From: Gigaspora margarita
Taxonomy: Eukaryota; Glomeromycota; Glomeromycetes; Diversisporales; Gigasporaceae
Assembly (NCBI GenBank): GCA_009809945.1
Contig: WTPW01000401.1
Location: forward strand, 282,449-346,448
Direction: 5' to 3'
DNA length: 64,000 nt
Position 1 is the stretch's first letter. Each line of letters starts with the position of its first letter. Positions 1 to 10,339 of the stretch are shown here, one piece after another. The notes beneath the pieces were generated by a model that saw only the letters and a list, made by a program, of their open reading frames with translations, was not told the origin of the DNA and ran no database searches. The translations under genes and the position numbers were made by a program.

Positions 1-435
1 TAATAATATATAATAAAAATATGTAATATAATATAATATATAATAATAATAAATAAATAATTTTTATATTAAATTGTGAAAACTTGCAAATATTGATTAT
101 TTAATTTAAAATATAATATATAATAATAATAAATAAAAAGAATAAATTTATAATAAATTGCGAAACCTTGCGAGCATGATTATGTGAATATAATAATTTT
201 TAATTGATATCATATTAGATATATATCGATTACTATCACTATTGATAATAATCGGCAGGGGTGTTGATTATCGATATATATCTGTTAATCGATATATATC
301 TAGTAGATATATATCGATTAACCGGATATATATCGATTACTATCACTATCGATAATAATCGGCAGGGGTGTTGATCATCGATATATATCTTATCGGTTAG
401 TAATCGATATATATCTATATATAAAATTTGCCGAT
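1..435. repeat. AT-rich dispersed repeat end with two 66-bp direct units
   Basis: The sequence is dominated by the word CGATATATATC. Two near-identical 66-bp units lie at about 218-283 and 325-390, differing at about three positions. The right boundary, TATATAAAATTTGC followed by CGATAA, recurs at 50405-50425 next to unrelated sequence. That makes this the terminus of a dispersed element. No coding content is seen. Confidence 0.7.
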
Positions 436-1401
436 AATGTTGAGTCCCTTAATGATAATTATTCGGATGTTGCATCTGATTGTTCAGAGATTTCTGAAGT
501 TTCTAATTCGGATTTCACAGATTTTTCTTTCCTTCTTTCTCAGCAACATTTCTTTATTCATTCTGAGACTTTAAGAGTTTTTATGTCCCTTCCTTTAGCT
601 CGTTATGTTGTTTCTTGGTATGGAGTTGATGATGTCTACTTCCTTATTCTTAATTATATGGTCTGTTTAATTTGTATTGAGAATGGTTACGACCTTTCTG
701 CTTCTTCTTTTTCATGGGTCATTTTTAGTGATGACTCTTTGGTCGATTTAAATTTTAATACCGTTGTCAATACTTATGGTTTTGATCCTTTTCATGAGGA
801 TTTTTCATTAAAGACCTTTCTTGAGCAAGAAATCATTTTTCTCGACACTTCCAGCGGTCCTGACCATAGTCCTGATTTTCCTAACGAACCTGGTTCCAAG
901 AATGGATTAATTCTTCTAATCTGAATTTATCCCCCATCGAGGTAGAATTTCTTAATTTCTTTAAAGGGTATTTCTCTGATGATTCTGATGACTCTATGGT
1001 TACTGAATCCGATGAGATTTCTTGTGAATATTTTAATGGTCAAAGTGTTTACTTTTCTTTTTACATTAAAAAGGCTTCTTTGATTCCGGATGATCCCGAT
1101 AATCAAGGTAGGGTCTCATTGGTTTATCATGTACTGTCGACTGGAGTAGTTAGAATTAACTAACTTTGGCCGATAGTACATGTTGAGTGAATGTGTAATG
1201 ATTTTATTAACCCCTATTTTATTTACAGTTCAAGAAGTTACTACGATGGATACTATTACTTCTCCTAATGGTAAATCCTTAGATTTTTCCTATTTGGATA
1301 ATCATAAATGTCGCTTTTGTAAACGATATATTTGTAATTGTTGGAATTCTTTTTCTTCCATAGATGATGTTGATAGTGATTTTGACTATGGTAGTGATTA
1401 G
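436..1401 (+). pseudogene. 3' part of an unrecognised plus-strand gene, one frameshift, one intron
   Basis: The frame is open from the end of the left repeat to a stop at 922-924 (an internal ATG lies at 583). Coding character continues in another frame from about 915, so one base has probably been lost or gained near 910-915. A GT-AG intron at 1108-1228 (GTAGGG donor, CTAAC branch-like site, TTTACAG acceptor) joins exons in phase. The final exon ends at TAG 1399-1401. The product is rich in Asp, Ser and Phe. It ends with a Cys-rich patch (HKCRFCKRYICNCW) that could bind zinc. I do not recognise the family. The 5' end is cut by the repeat at 1-435, and the 3' end meets the convergent reverse-transcriptase ORF tail to tail. 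Confidence 0.45.
1108..1228 (+). other. probable spliceosomal intron
   Basis: It starts GTAGGG and ends TTTACAG, with ACTAAC upstream. Removing it keeps the frame between the 915-1107 coding stretch and the Cys-rich last exon. Confidence 0.6.
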
Positions 1402-3352
1402 CTATTACATCGTTCTTTTTTTCTTGTATTACTTCTTGTATTATTTCATCATTTGTTTTATTTTTATCATTACTATTATGTTTATTGGCTATTCTTGATA
1501 ATAAATCAGCTGCTTTGTTTTCAGCTCCTTCTATTCTATGAATCTCAAAGTCGAATTCTAATATTCTATAAATCCAGTTTTCAATTATCCTACTAACACT
1601 TTTGCCTTTTTTGTTGGCTGAGATGCCTGTTGCATCCGTGTATATGTAGATTTTTTGATTTCCAATNTAATGTCTCCATTGTTCCAGAAATGTAAATATC
1701 GTATACATTTCTCTTTGCGTTGCAGGCCAATTTTGTTGACATGCATTGAGTCCATGCGATCCTATTTCTATGATTCGTCTGGTTGCTTTCGGTGGTTTTG
1801 AGTAATCTTTTTAAAGCTCTTCTTTCAAGAGTTCTTCTCGAGCCATTTTATCTTTTACTTTATAATGCTCTCTTTTTTCATCTTCTTGATAAAGTATTGC
1901 TCCAATTCCATATTGTGAAGCGTCACATTCCATAAAGAATGGTTTATTTGGGTCTGGAAATGATAAATATATATTACGTTTAACCTCTATTTTTAATGTG
2001 TCAAATGCTTTTTGACATGTTATTGTCCATTTGAATTCTTTATTTCCTGTAAGTTCATATAGCGGTGCAGCTATATCTGCAAAGTTTAAAATGTATGGTC
2101 TAAAATAATTCATAAATCCCATAAACGCCTGTACTTCCTTTTTATTGGTTGGTACAGTTTTTTGATCTATTAATGCTGATTTCATTGCATTCTTATATAT
2201 CTTTCCATAAGATACTTTGAAATTTAGTATAGTTGTTTCATTGACTAAAAATTTGCATTTTGAAGGCTTCAATTTCAAGCCCCCAATTTTGAGCTTCTCT
2301 AAAGTCCACTTTAGACGATTTTTCATTTCAGAAGGCGAATTTGCTACTACTGTTATATCATCCATATAGATTTTTATCCANTCTTTTTCTCCTAATAATT
2401 TATTCATTTCNCCTATTANGTATGCTGGTGCTGTAGTTATNCCAAAGGGTAATCTTTTCCATAGGAAGATTCCAAATCTTCCAAATCTACTTGCAGTATA
2501 TTTTTGTGATTTACTATGTACATTAAGTTGCCAATATGCGGATTTCAAATCCATGGTTGTATAATATTTATGTCTGGCTATATCTTGTAGGAATTGTTGT
2601 ACATTAGGTAATGGTTGTTTAAATTTTAATAAATGTTTGTTAAGTTTTCTATAGTCTATTACTATAGCTTTTCTTCTATCTTTTTTGGTTATTATTTGTA
2701 CATTACTTGCCCATTCACTATTTCCTGGATATATTACATCATTTTTAACTAAATCTTCCATTAATTCTTTAATGGTTTTTTCTTCTTCAGGTGTATATTT
2801 TCTTACTCCTTGGTTTTTATCATTTTGAGGTATTTGATTATCAGGTTTATTTGTTTCTAATATAATGTCAGATATGACATTTGTATTCACATGAGTTCCT
2901 TGCTCTTGTTTTTCTCTAAACTCATTAATATGTGTTACTAATAAGTCTCCAAGTATTTTCCATACTTCAGGTCCACATCTTTCTTTAAGAATCTTTATTC
3001 TTTCTTTTTCAGTTTCTGTTTTTTCTCCATATGTAAAGAAATCTGGTATTTCTTCATATGCTTCTATATTTCCAATATGTTCATTTTTACTTATCTGTAA
3101 GTCTTTTGCAGATACATTCATTATTATGATCCTATCTCCATTAGGTAATCCTGGTTGGATTGCTATGCCTTTTTCAGCTAATCGTAGGGGGGTCCCTACT
3201 ATTACTTTAGTTTCTTTACAGGGTTGTATCCTTACACTCATCATGGTATACTGTGGTAAAGTTAATTTTTCATTACTATATATTTTTCCTTTTTTAGGAT
3301 TCATCATTGTCGGTATTATCATTTTTTGTTGTATTTTATGCAAATGATTGAG
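1265..3352 (-). pseudogene. reverse transcriptase-RNase H (pol), interrupted by one stop
   Basis: The N-terminal 100 residues form the beta-rich segment that usually follows retropepsin in Ty3-like pol. The RT follows: a TMDLKSAYWQ block (catalytic Asp at about residue 265, counted from 3343), LPF..TTAPAY, and the YMDD active site at residues 326-329. RNase H starts at MECDASQYGIGAIL (Asp about 474). An in-frame TAA at 1811-1813 interrupts it. The same frame then continues with NACQQNWPATQRE, the YTDA motif and HRIEGAENKAADLLSR, the usual end of a retroelement RNase H. The frame runs to 1265, but the part below about 1401 is antisense to the plus-strand gene and probably not real. Upstream it is in frame with the linker ORF across a TGA at 3353-3355. 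No chromodomain or integrase follows. Several Ns lie at the RT core. Confidence 0.85.
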
Positions 3353-4390
3353 TCAAATATGGTAGCTACTATCACTACTTTCATTATCTTGTTCATTTTC
3401 TGTTTCAGTTTGGTAATTATATTTTTCTCTATTTTCTTTAGTTTGTTCTATTTCTTTTGTTATCCATTCATCTACTTCTGAATCTACAGATTCATTATCA
3501 TTATCAAAGAATGATTTTAACGGTGGTTCATTTGATATTTTTGTTGTATAAGGTTGTCCTTTGTAATAGCTTGTTTTAGATATTTGGTTACTAGGTCCTC
3601 CGGCCCCTCCAAATTCTTCTTCTTCTTGTCTTTCTATTTGATTTATTGCATCTTCTAGTTCTTTGTCAGAACTATTTTTACTATATATACTTGGTGTATA
3701 ACTTCCAGTTCTTTGATGTTTGGATTCGTATGTTTTTTGTGATACTGGTGTAGAACTCCTGGTTCTTTTTCCAATATTTCTATTGTCTTCCTGAAATATT
3801 CCTTCAAATCCTAGTGGTGATGAGGTATTTGTTCTGTCATTATATGTTTCGTTTATTAGTGGTGATGGTGTATTTGGTCTAGTAGCTGTTTTAGCTGTTC
3901 CTACTGAGGATCTTCTTCCCTAATTTATTAGATTTTTCCCTGTTTCAAAGGCATTTCCTAATACTCTTGTTATTGGATTCTTTGGTGGTATGTATGGTGG
4001 TATATTTTCATTTCTCTTTGAAGTTTGTGATAATCTTTCATCATCGTATATATCGTCTGTTGGTGATATGGGTATTCCTACTTGTTTATTTTCTTCTCTA
4101 AATTGACTATCTCTTGGAAAGTTGTACTTTTCAAATGGTTTATATGTTGTCCTTCCAGTTGGGTCTGGTATTAGCCTTGTTGGCTCTTTTCTTTCTCTTT
4201 GTCGTGATGTTTCTTTATTTAATATATTTTCTACATCATGACTATCATACATGGTGTCTTTTAACATTATGTCATAAAATTCTTTTCTTTTTTGATGTAA
4301 TTTTTCTTTTGTTTTTGGATGTTTACAATATGTTTCTGCTTTATTTAGGCTATCTATTACTGCCTGCTTTTCGATTTCATCCATATTCAT
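3353..4390 (-). pseudogene. charged Ser/Thr/Pro-rich linker ORF upstream of RT
   Basis: It starts at ATG 4388-4390 (MNMDEIEKQ). The first 156 codons are Lys/Glu/Arg-rich with helical character. TAG at 3920-3922 is followed in the same frame by about 188 more open codons (Thr/Ser/Pro-rich, then acidic) up to TGA 3353-3355, after which RT begins in frame. So 4390 to the RNase H is one frame broken by TAG, TGA and TAA. The ORF overlaps the end of the endonuclease ORF by about 25 nt in a shifted frame, so it could be expressed by frameshifting or reinitiation. I know no homolog. In pararetroviruses a coat- or virion-associated protein often sits near here, but nothing in the sequence proves that role. 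Confidence 0.55.
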
Positions 4391-4410
4391 GAATTCAAAA
4401 CTTTGAATTC

Positions 4411-6918
4411 CTAATATTCCTTCAGCATCTGTTTATATGCTTCATGTAATTCTTCTATGTTTTTTCTGTTTATATATAGAGTTGCATCATTTGTTTTTTC
4501 TAATTCACTTAGATAGTTGTAGAAGTATTCTTTTCTTCCTTCAGAAAGCTCTGCTTTCTTTCCCACAGAAGTATCTACTTTATATTTTTCTTTGAGAAGT
4601 TTTTCCACTTCATTTTCAGTTAATCCTGTGGCATAAGCGTAATGCCTATCAAGTTTTTCAATTCTTTCTCTTAAATCTCTAAATTTTTCTTCTATTTTTT
4701 CATCTTTAATTATTTGTCCTGCTAATATTGCTTTATCTAGTCTTGTTAATTTGCTTTTTGTAGTCTGTCCCATTATTTGTTTATTGGGTTTTACTTCTTC
4801 CTTTGTTTTTCCTTTATCATTTTTTGGTGGTAGTATACTATCTAGTGTTTTATTAATTTCTTCATGCACTTTATTCTTGTGTGCTTTATTAAGTTTTTGT
4901 TCTTCTTGATTTGCAGGTCTTTCATTCCCTGCTCTAAATGTTGTTCTCCTTAGTTGTTCTGCTAAGTCCATAACATCTTCGTCTTCAAATTTATATCCCA
5001 TAGGGATAGATATTGGTATATAGTCATCTCCTTGTTTTTGTAAGTCTTGAGATTGTTCTTGGTCTCTTTGTTTAGACCATTCTTTTGAATGCTTGTCTTT
5101 GTCTAGAAGATCATTAGCATATTCCCTTAGTTTCATTACTTCATGTATTTGTGCAATTTGGTCAGATAATTCTATATTTGGTGTTTCAAGTACACAGGCA
5201 CAGACCTCTGAGTGCCTCATTATTGATTTAAACACATCTTGTGTTAATGTAGCTGTTGGATCTAGTATATGCGCATGTTTGTCCATTCCTCTTCCAAATA
5301 TTGCTTCCCGGGGATTATTATTCATGTGTACTAACATGATTTCGTTTCCGTACATGTACATTATGTTTTCATATTCTTGTGCACTTTTTCCTTGTCCTGC
5401 TGCCCAAAAGTGTTGGGTATCCCAGCAGATNGCTATTCTTTTCTTTGTTCGATTTCTATTTTTATACCGTAACTCTTGATCTATACTATTCAAGATATCC
5501 ATGAGGTCAGCCATTGATGATCCAAAGCAATTTGTACTTGCACTATTTTCTAATAGTATCCCTGTATCTAGGTTTTCTTCTTGTATTTTTCTTAATACAT
5601 AATTGATATTTGTTATTACGTTATCTCTTTCTCGATCGAGTTTTGTTCCTAAATGTATTGTTGCCCATTTTATATTCATTTTTTCAGCGCGTCTGAGTTC
5701 TTGCATTATTCTGGTTATTTTCCAATTTATTCCTTTTGTTCCATTTTCATATTTGTATAATGGGTCATTTACGAATATCCTCATACTAAAATGTAATACC
5801 ATTTTAAGTCCTATATTTTTATTTCCTTCTATAATATTCATGTCTTCTATCCGATCCGGTATTCCTTCTTTTACTGAATTATTCTCGTACTTGAGAAATA
5901 TCTGCACTAAATTAGATTGTGTAATAATTGTTGTTCTAACAATTTCTTGCCATTGGGAACTTTCCTCTTTACTTACTTCCCCAATGGTCACTCCAATTAA
6001 TTTATTTCTTTTTTCATTTTCTTTGACTATTTCTTTCAGTCTTTTCAGCTGTTTTTCGTATAATTGTGGTAATAAGTTTTGTATAAACTTATGATGCCTA
6101 TTTGATGAGTATTTTTCTTCAATCCAGTTTTTATTTTCAGAATTCTTTTCTTTTTGTTTAGCAATCTGGAACTGTACTTTTAGTTTCTTTTTTGGTAATA
6201 CTTGCACTTTATTGATTTGGTTAGTCACAGGTTTTACGATTGCTATTCTGTGACTTTGAATTGGCAACCGCATTTGTTCGTTATTTTGTATCTTATTTGT
6301 ATCATACGGATTGGTTTGTATTCGGGTTGTATCTTTTCTAGACACGTTATTTGTCATTAAACAGTTTTTGGGTTGATTGGGTTCGATTTGTGTCAGTTTA
6401 ATTGACACGTTGGGCGCCAACCGCAGGTTTTTCTCGCTTGCGACTAAGTCACCAGTTTTTCGAGCAAGGTAACTGGTTGCACATGTTTCTGCATTATTTT
6501 TGTCGTTCACAACCTTTTGTTGGATGTTTTTGTCAATATTTTGTGCGGACATATGAGACTCATCCTCTTTCCCGATATTTTTTATATTGAGGTTCAAGGT
6601 GCGATCCGGGTTCCTATGGTTAAACCGGTGTGATAGGTTCGTAAACTGCTTTTGGGTTATGTCCTGGTATGATACTGGTTTGCCTTTTATGAGAACTATC
6701 TGATTTTCTCTGTCTTTGAATATATCATATCGTGCTTGGTCTACTTCTGACATTAATATATAGGATTGTTTTCCTTCAATTACTGCTACTTTTATAGTCA
6801 TTAAGTAATTTTCCAGTTGAAATTTTACTGGTATTTTTCCATAGTTTGCTATGCTAATTCCTCCTGGTGTTATTGCAGAGAGTTCGCTTTCTTTGGTATT
6901 AAATGTAAAAGATTCCAT
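4411..6918 (-). CDS. retropepsin C-terminal half fused to endonuclease IV (AP endonuclease) domain
   Basis: The 835-codon frame begins with about 90 residues resembling the second half of a retropepsin; its first half lies in another frame upstream. A Lys/Asn-rich spacer follows, then a TIM-barrel endonuclease IV domain at about 305-600. All nine expected metal-ligand positions can be matched: His376 (VLHFS), His422 (TIHLG), Glu457 (LLENSA), Asp500 and His503 (CWDTQH), His531 (VHMNN), Asp546 and His548 (GMDKHAH), Glu578 (LETP). The family cuts DNA 5' of abasic sites and is typical of cellular repair and some large DNA viruses. Residues 600-835 are Lys/Glu-rich and probably coiled coil. The position between protease and RT suggests it is released from a polyprotein and acts on reverse-transcribed DNA; that is inference. 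One N lies at codon 496. Confidence 0.85.
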   Translation of the reverse strand: MESFTFNTKESELSAITPGGISIANYGKIPVKFQLENYLMTIKVAVIEGKQSYILMSEVDQARYDIFKDRENQIVLIKGKPVSYQDITQKQFTNLSHRFNHRNPDRTLNLNIKNIGKEDESHMSAQNIDKNIQQKVVNDKNNAETCATSYLARKTGDLVASEKNLRLAPNVSIKLTQIEPNQPKNCLMTNNVSRKDTTRIQTNPYDTNKIQNNEQMRLPIQSHRIAIVKPVTNQINKVQVLPKKKLKVQFQIAKQKEKNSENKNWIEEKYSSNRHHKFIQNLLPQLYEKQLKRLKEIVKENEKRNKLIGVTIGEVSKEESSQWQEIVRTTIITQSNLVQIFLKYENNSVKEGIPDRIEDMNIIEGNKNIGLKMVLHFSMRIFVNDPLYKYENGTKGINWKITRIMQELRRAEKMNIKWATIHLGTKLDRERDNVITNINYVLRKIQEENLDTGILLENSASTNCFGSSMADLMDILNSIDQELRYKNRNRTKKRIXICWDTQHFWAAGQGKSAQEYENIMYMYGNEIMLVHMNNNPREAIFGRGMDKHAHILDPTATLTQDVFKSIMRHSEVCACVLETPNIELSDQIAQIHEVMKLREYANDLLDKDKHSKEWSKQRDQEQSQDLQKQGDDYIPISIPMGYKFEDEDVMDLAEQLRRTTFRAGNERPANQEEQKLNKAHKNKVHEEINKTLDSILPPKNDKGKTKEEVKPNKQIMGQTTKSKLTRLDKAILAGQIIKDEKIEEKFRDLRERIEKLDRHYAYATGLTENEVEKLLKEKYKVDTSVGKKAELSEGRKEYFYNYLSELEKTNDATLYINRKNIEELHEAYKQMLKEY
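6406..6419 (-). other. internal sequence matching a tRNA-Lys-type primer-binding site
   Basis: Read on the minus strand it is TGGCGCCCAACGTG. To my knowledge these are the first 14 bases of the retroviral primer-binding site complementary to vertebrate tRNA-Lys1,2. It lies inside the endonuclease ORF (codons for LAPNV), not in a leader, so it may be chance. Similar motifs do occur in the leader at 12743-12982. Confidence 0.3.
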
Positions 6919-7358
6919 TCTTTTGCAACATTGTATGTCATTACACTTGAGTTTGCTCCTTCATCAAGTAATATTTTGATGGGTTTTCCATTCATTAGTT
7001 CTATAAATTCATATGCTTTTTTGCCTTTTTCATTTGGTATTAACCATTGTGGTTGATTAGGAAAGTGGTATGTTTTGAGAAGATATTTATAGTCTGGATC
7101 TTGTAATGCTTTAAGATATAGNTCATTTGATAATATTTCTTTGGCAGAGTATTTATCGTAATAANTATTAATATTTGGTTCTTTATTTAATATTTGATTA
7201 TTGATACATTTTATTTCATTGATATTTAGTTTTTCTTGTTTAACAGTTTTAATGTTATGATAATACTCTTTAGTACTTAGACTTTGTTTTAGTCTACGGC
7301 CATTATCGGGATTTCGATCCTGAGTACATCGCAGGTTCCCTAATTGAAAGAATGTATT
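6870..7358 (-). pseudogene. retropepsin-like protease N-terminal half with DEG in place of D(T/S)G
   Basis: A frame of 163 codons contains IKILLDEGANSSVMTYNVA near its end, the layout of a retropepsin active-site loop (LLDTGANSSVM in many Ty3-like elements). Here the codon after Asp is GAA (Glu), not Thr or Ser. Shortly after, the frame has to shift by one base, in the T-run near 6905-6910, to enter the 835-codon frame that carries the rest of the protease. The likely cause is a 1-nt loss. The N-terminal 110 residues are Lys/Asn-rich linker with two Ns. The beginning overlaps the end of the basic Gag-tail ORF in a shifted frame, as at gag/pol boundaries. Confidence 0.65.
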
Positions 7359-8929
7359 TTACTCATATTTTGTTTAACATTGATTGAGTTTATCCTTGTA
7401 TCTTCATAATCGTATTCACTATCATATTCATTATTATTTCTGATATTGTTATATTTATTTGATTTGTTATTTCTGTTATTACTTCGATAGGAATTATTAT
7501 TTTGGTATGGTTTGTTGTTTTGATTTTGATAACTATTTCTTTTCTTTCCTTCAGAATTATCTTCTTGGTTTGAGGATTTTACGTTGTTATATCTTCTTCG
7601 GTTATTGTTGTTATTTTTTCTGTAGTTATTATTATTTCCTTTCCTATAATTTCCTCTTTGATTGTTATTGTTTTTTCTATAGTTATTTCCTTTTGGGAAT
7701 CTACTATTTCTGGTATTTCCTAATACCATAGGCATAGGATTATTTTTGAATCCTCTTTTTCCCATATAGTGTGTTGCATTATTATTTTTTGGACAGTTTG
7801 GTGTGTGCTAGGGTTTTTCTCTTCCACATTTTATNCAGTATTTATTTCTGTATACTGGTATCATTTTTCTTGGATGATTTGGATCTCGTGTATAACTTAC
7901 TAATACTCTATTATAGTTTTGTTGTCCTTTGAGTTTTGGACAATTTCTTTTGTAATGTCCTGGTTGTTTACAGAAGTGACATAAGAAGGTGTTACTTCCT
8001 TCTGAAGTTTGCATGTTGTTGAATCTATTTGGTTTTTTAATTTCTTTGTAGTGAGATACTTTTTCTTTGAGATTTCCTGTTAAAGACATGGTTAGTCTTA
8101 CTGCTAGAAATTGATTGTCAGCTGCTGTAAAGAATTCATTTCTATTTGCTGGTTTGGGGTTCATTGATGAAATATGTTTCATGATTGCTGGTGGCATTCT
8201 TTGTAATAAAAACATATATTCTCCTCCATAGAAGTTGTTTCCCCATTGCCAGTTTGCAATTTGCATTAATTTTTTATATTTATTGATAAGGTTTCTCATT
8301 CCATTATCGTTGCTGTAGTCTAATCCTTTTGTGAAGTCAAAGCTCCAAAAATCTTTTTGAGCTGTTTGTTGGATTGCATCTACTAAGAATGCGTTATCAA
8401 ATACTTCTCTAAATCCTTTTTGTANTATTGCAGCGGTGATGTGTGGTGTACATCTTTCACCTTCAGTGGTTGCTGTTGCATGAAATGCTCCATTGTATTG
8501 ATGATTGAGATTAGTTGGGTAATCATTAGTATCTTTTAAAGTTGCTATTATATCTTGGTCCCCATTTATGTTNCTTCTCCAGTAACAATTTATTGTTCCG
8601 ATTTCTGANTCAAANATTTCTAATGCTGTTCCTTTTAATTTTGTTCTTACGATTGCTAGTACTCTCATTATGAATTCTGTTGACCATCTACAGTGTGGTG
8701 CTGCTTGTTGCCCTGTAGAGGCAAGGGTTTCTAGTTGTCTGGTGTATCCAGTTGCATAATTTCCTGAGAATCTTCCGTATGTCATTAATTCTTTTATTCC
8801 GTATACTACAAATGCATTTTCAAGTTGGTTTCTCCATGGTCTATAATTTTTGCTGTCTCCATCAAATTCTACTATGTGTTCTCTGAAGCCTGCTAGTTTA
8901 GACCATCCAGGCTCTGGTCCTGCTGCCAT
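7340..8929 (-). pseudogene. Gag-like capsid/nucleocapsid protein with CCHC knuckle and Asn/Arg-rich tail
   Basis: ATG at 8927-8929 follows the previous ORF's TAA by one base. Residues 1-300 lack an obvious motif and look capsid-like (mixed helical, many Trp/Tyr). A perfect zinc knuckle CX2CX4HX4C (C317, C320, H325, C330: CHFCKQPGHYKRNC) follows. A second knuckle-like Cys/His cluster straddles an in-frame TAG at 7808-7810; its first Cys codon is TGN because of an N. After the TAG the same frame runs 156 more codons through an extremely Asn/Arg/Lys-rich nucleic-acid-binding tail ending at TAG 7340-7342. By analogy with Gag of Ty3-like elements and coat proteins of pararetroviruses it should package the RNA. 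Tail low complexity may explain copy-to-copy variation. Confidence 0.75.
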
Positions 8930-8930
8930 T

Positions 8931-9347
8931 TTATGGTAATCTTATATGGTAGTTACACTTGGTAAATTTTAGCCAATTAGTTATATTCTGAGTTGACCTA
9001 TTTGCTAGTTGTAATGCTATATTAATTCTTGGGTAGTCTCGTAATAGTATTACATATAACAGGTATGTTGCTGTTTCTTCTTCTGTTATTCTGACTATTC
9101 TTCGTTCTTTTTTGATTGCAGGTTGAAAATATGTTAAGTTTTTATTATTCACTCTTTTCATGAAGCTATGTTGCACTTGCTTTTCAATGGTTTTGTGTTG
9201 TCCTATTCTCTTTAATCAGTATTCGTGTTTTGTTACAAACTCTTGTAATTTTTCTTTTTGATCGTAATTAAGTGGTTCTTGATATTTATTAAAGAATTGT
9301 TGGAATACTTGTATATATGTGCTGTTGCCTGCTTCAGCTATGTTCAT
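8931..9347 (-). pseudogene. small ORF immediately upstream of gag, one in-frame stop
   Basis: It starts at an ATG (9345-9347) that overlaps the upstream stop codon as ATGA. It has 138 codons and is broken by TGA at 9216-9218, after which the frame continues for 71 codons. It ends at TAA 8931-8933, one base before the gag ATG (TAAAATG). The product is polar and helical (for example TEEETATYLLYVILLRDYPR). No family is recognised. Its placement suggests coupled translation with its neighbours. Confidence 0.55.
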
Positions 9348-9772
9348 TGAATTATTTTTCTTTTGATAAAATATTCTTTATTTAATTCTGGTGCTTTTTC
9401 AAATATACTTTCTAGAAATTCAGTTGGTTCGTTGTATTTTCTAGCTTTTAATATTAATGATAGATATCTGTAGCTTGGTAATATTCCTTGCTTGAATTGT
9501 GCTTTCAATTCTTGATATACAAAGTAATCTGCTGCTTCTGCAGTATTGGTTAATGCTAGTCTTTTGGTTGATGATACTTTGTCTTTATTAATTATTTGTT
9601 GATTGGTTGGTTCCTTTTGGACAATAATTTCTTTTTCNATTATTCTTTCAGTTATTATTTCTTTTGGAATTTGGTTTGTTTCTAATACTTTAGTTACTAT
9701 TCCTTGATATTCTTCTTTGACTATTTGATTTCTAATTTTCTCAATAGTTTCTTTATCTAGGAAGTTGGTCAT
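9344..9772 (-). CDS. small helical protein, unknown function
   Basis: 142 codons from ATG 9770-9772 to TGA 9344-9346. Its ATG overlaps the upstream stop (ATGA), and its stop overlaps the next ATG (ATGA). The N-terminal half is Glu/Lys/Ile-rich with heptad-like spacing, so a coiled coil is likely. The C-terminal half (DYFVYQELKAQFKQGILPSYRYLSLILKARKYNEP) looks globular and helical. No catalytic motif is seen. One N affects a codon near residue 45. It could be a virion-associated or assembly protein, but that is guesswork from position. Confidence 0.55.
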   Translation of the reverse strand: MTNFLDKETIEKIRNQIVKEEYQGIVTKVLETNQIPKEIITERIXEKEIIVQKEPTNQQIINKDKVSSTKRLALTNTAEAADYFVYQELKAQFKQGILPSYRYLSLILKARKYNEPTEFLESIFEKAPELNKEYFIKRKIIQ

Positions 9773-9931
9773 TTACTTTTGGTTTTGACTTTCCTACTTG
9801 TTGTACTTGTATATGATATTATTGATGCTATGTATACTATAGCTATTGTTACTATTGCTAATTGTATAGTTTGTATAAGGTATATAAATGGTTTTTTCTG
9901 ATGCTGATAGTACTATGATGATGTTGTTCAT
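9769..9931 (-). pseudogene. small single-span membrane ORF with frameshift
   Basis: An ATG at 9929-9931 opens a short frame. After a run of six A on the coding strand (plus-strand T-run 9892-9897) the coding character moves to another frame. That frame encodes a hydrophobic helix (FIYLIQTIQLAIVTIAIVYI) and a basic tail ending in TGA 9769-9771. That stop overlaps the next ORF's ATG (ATGA). The homopolymer makes a 1-nt indel or sequencing error likely. It is one of a series of tiny membrane ORFs. Confidence 0.4.
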
Positions 9932-10017
9932 CCAAGTTATTGATGCGTTGATTGATGCTATTGAATTGTCAGTTGTTATGACAATTATTATATTTTCTAA
10001 TTGTTTATCCCCTTTTG

Positions 10018-10335
10018 TTAAAGTTCTTCCCGTATTGCTCTAACTTGATTTGCTATTTTATTATCTTCAAGTTGTTGTATATGTACTTGCAATGCGTTTT
10101 TCCTATTTTTGTATTGATTTGCTTTATATATGACTGCTATAGCTGTTGTAACTATTAGTGTACCTAATATTGCTAAGGTATCAATTACGTTTGTATCTTG
10201 AAAGTATTGTGGTGTTTGAGTAATTGTTGGTGTTGATGTAGGTATGATGGTTATTAATGATGTTGATATTATTGTTGATAATAATGTTGAGGTTACTACT
10301 GTTGCAGGTGGTATTGATATTTGTATTACTGACAT
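10018..10335 (-). CDS. small type-I-like membrane protein
   Basis: 105 codons from ATG 10333-10335. The N-terminal 45 residues are rich in Thr, Ser, Ile and Pro. One hydrophobic helix (DTLAILGTLIVTTAIAVIY, about 52-70) is followed by a basic, coiled-coil-like cytoplasmic tail (QYKNRKNALQVHIQQLEDNK). The start is 4 nt after the stop of the upstream ORF. The layout (T/P-rich ectodomain, TM, basic helical tail) repeats that of the first ORF of the series (11529-11888). The two could be duplicated. Confidence 0.6.
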   Translation of the reverse strand: MSVIQISIPPATVVTSTLLSTIISTSLITIIPTSTPTITQTPQYFQDTNVIDTLAILGTLIVTTAIAVIYKANQYKNRKNALQVHIQQLEDNKIANQVRAIREEL

Positions 10336-10339
10336 GTAT

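Noticed and set aside
1265..1420. Integrase downstream of RNase H
   Set aside because: No zinc HHCC or D,D-35-E pattern follows; the frame runs antisense into the convergent gene.
5093..6590. Plus-strand open frames opposite the endonuclease ORF
   Set aside because: Antisense shadows of a real coding frame with conserved catalytic residues.
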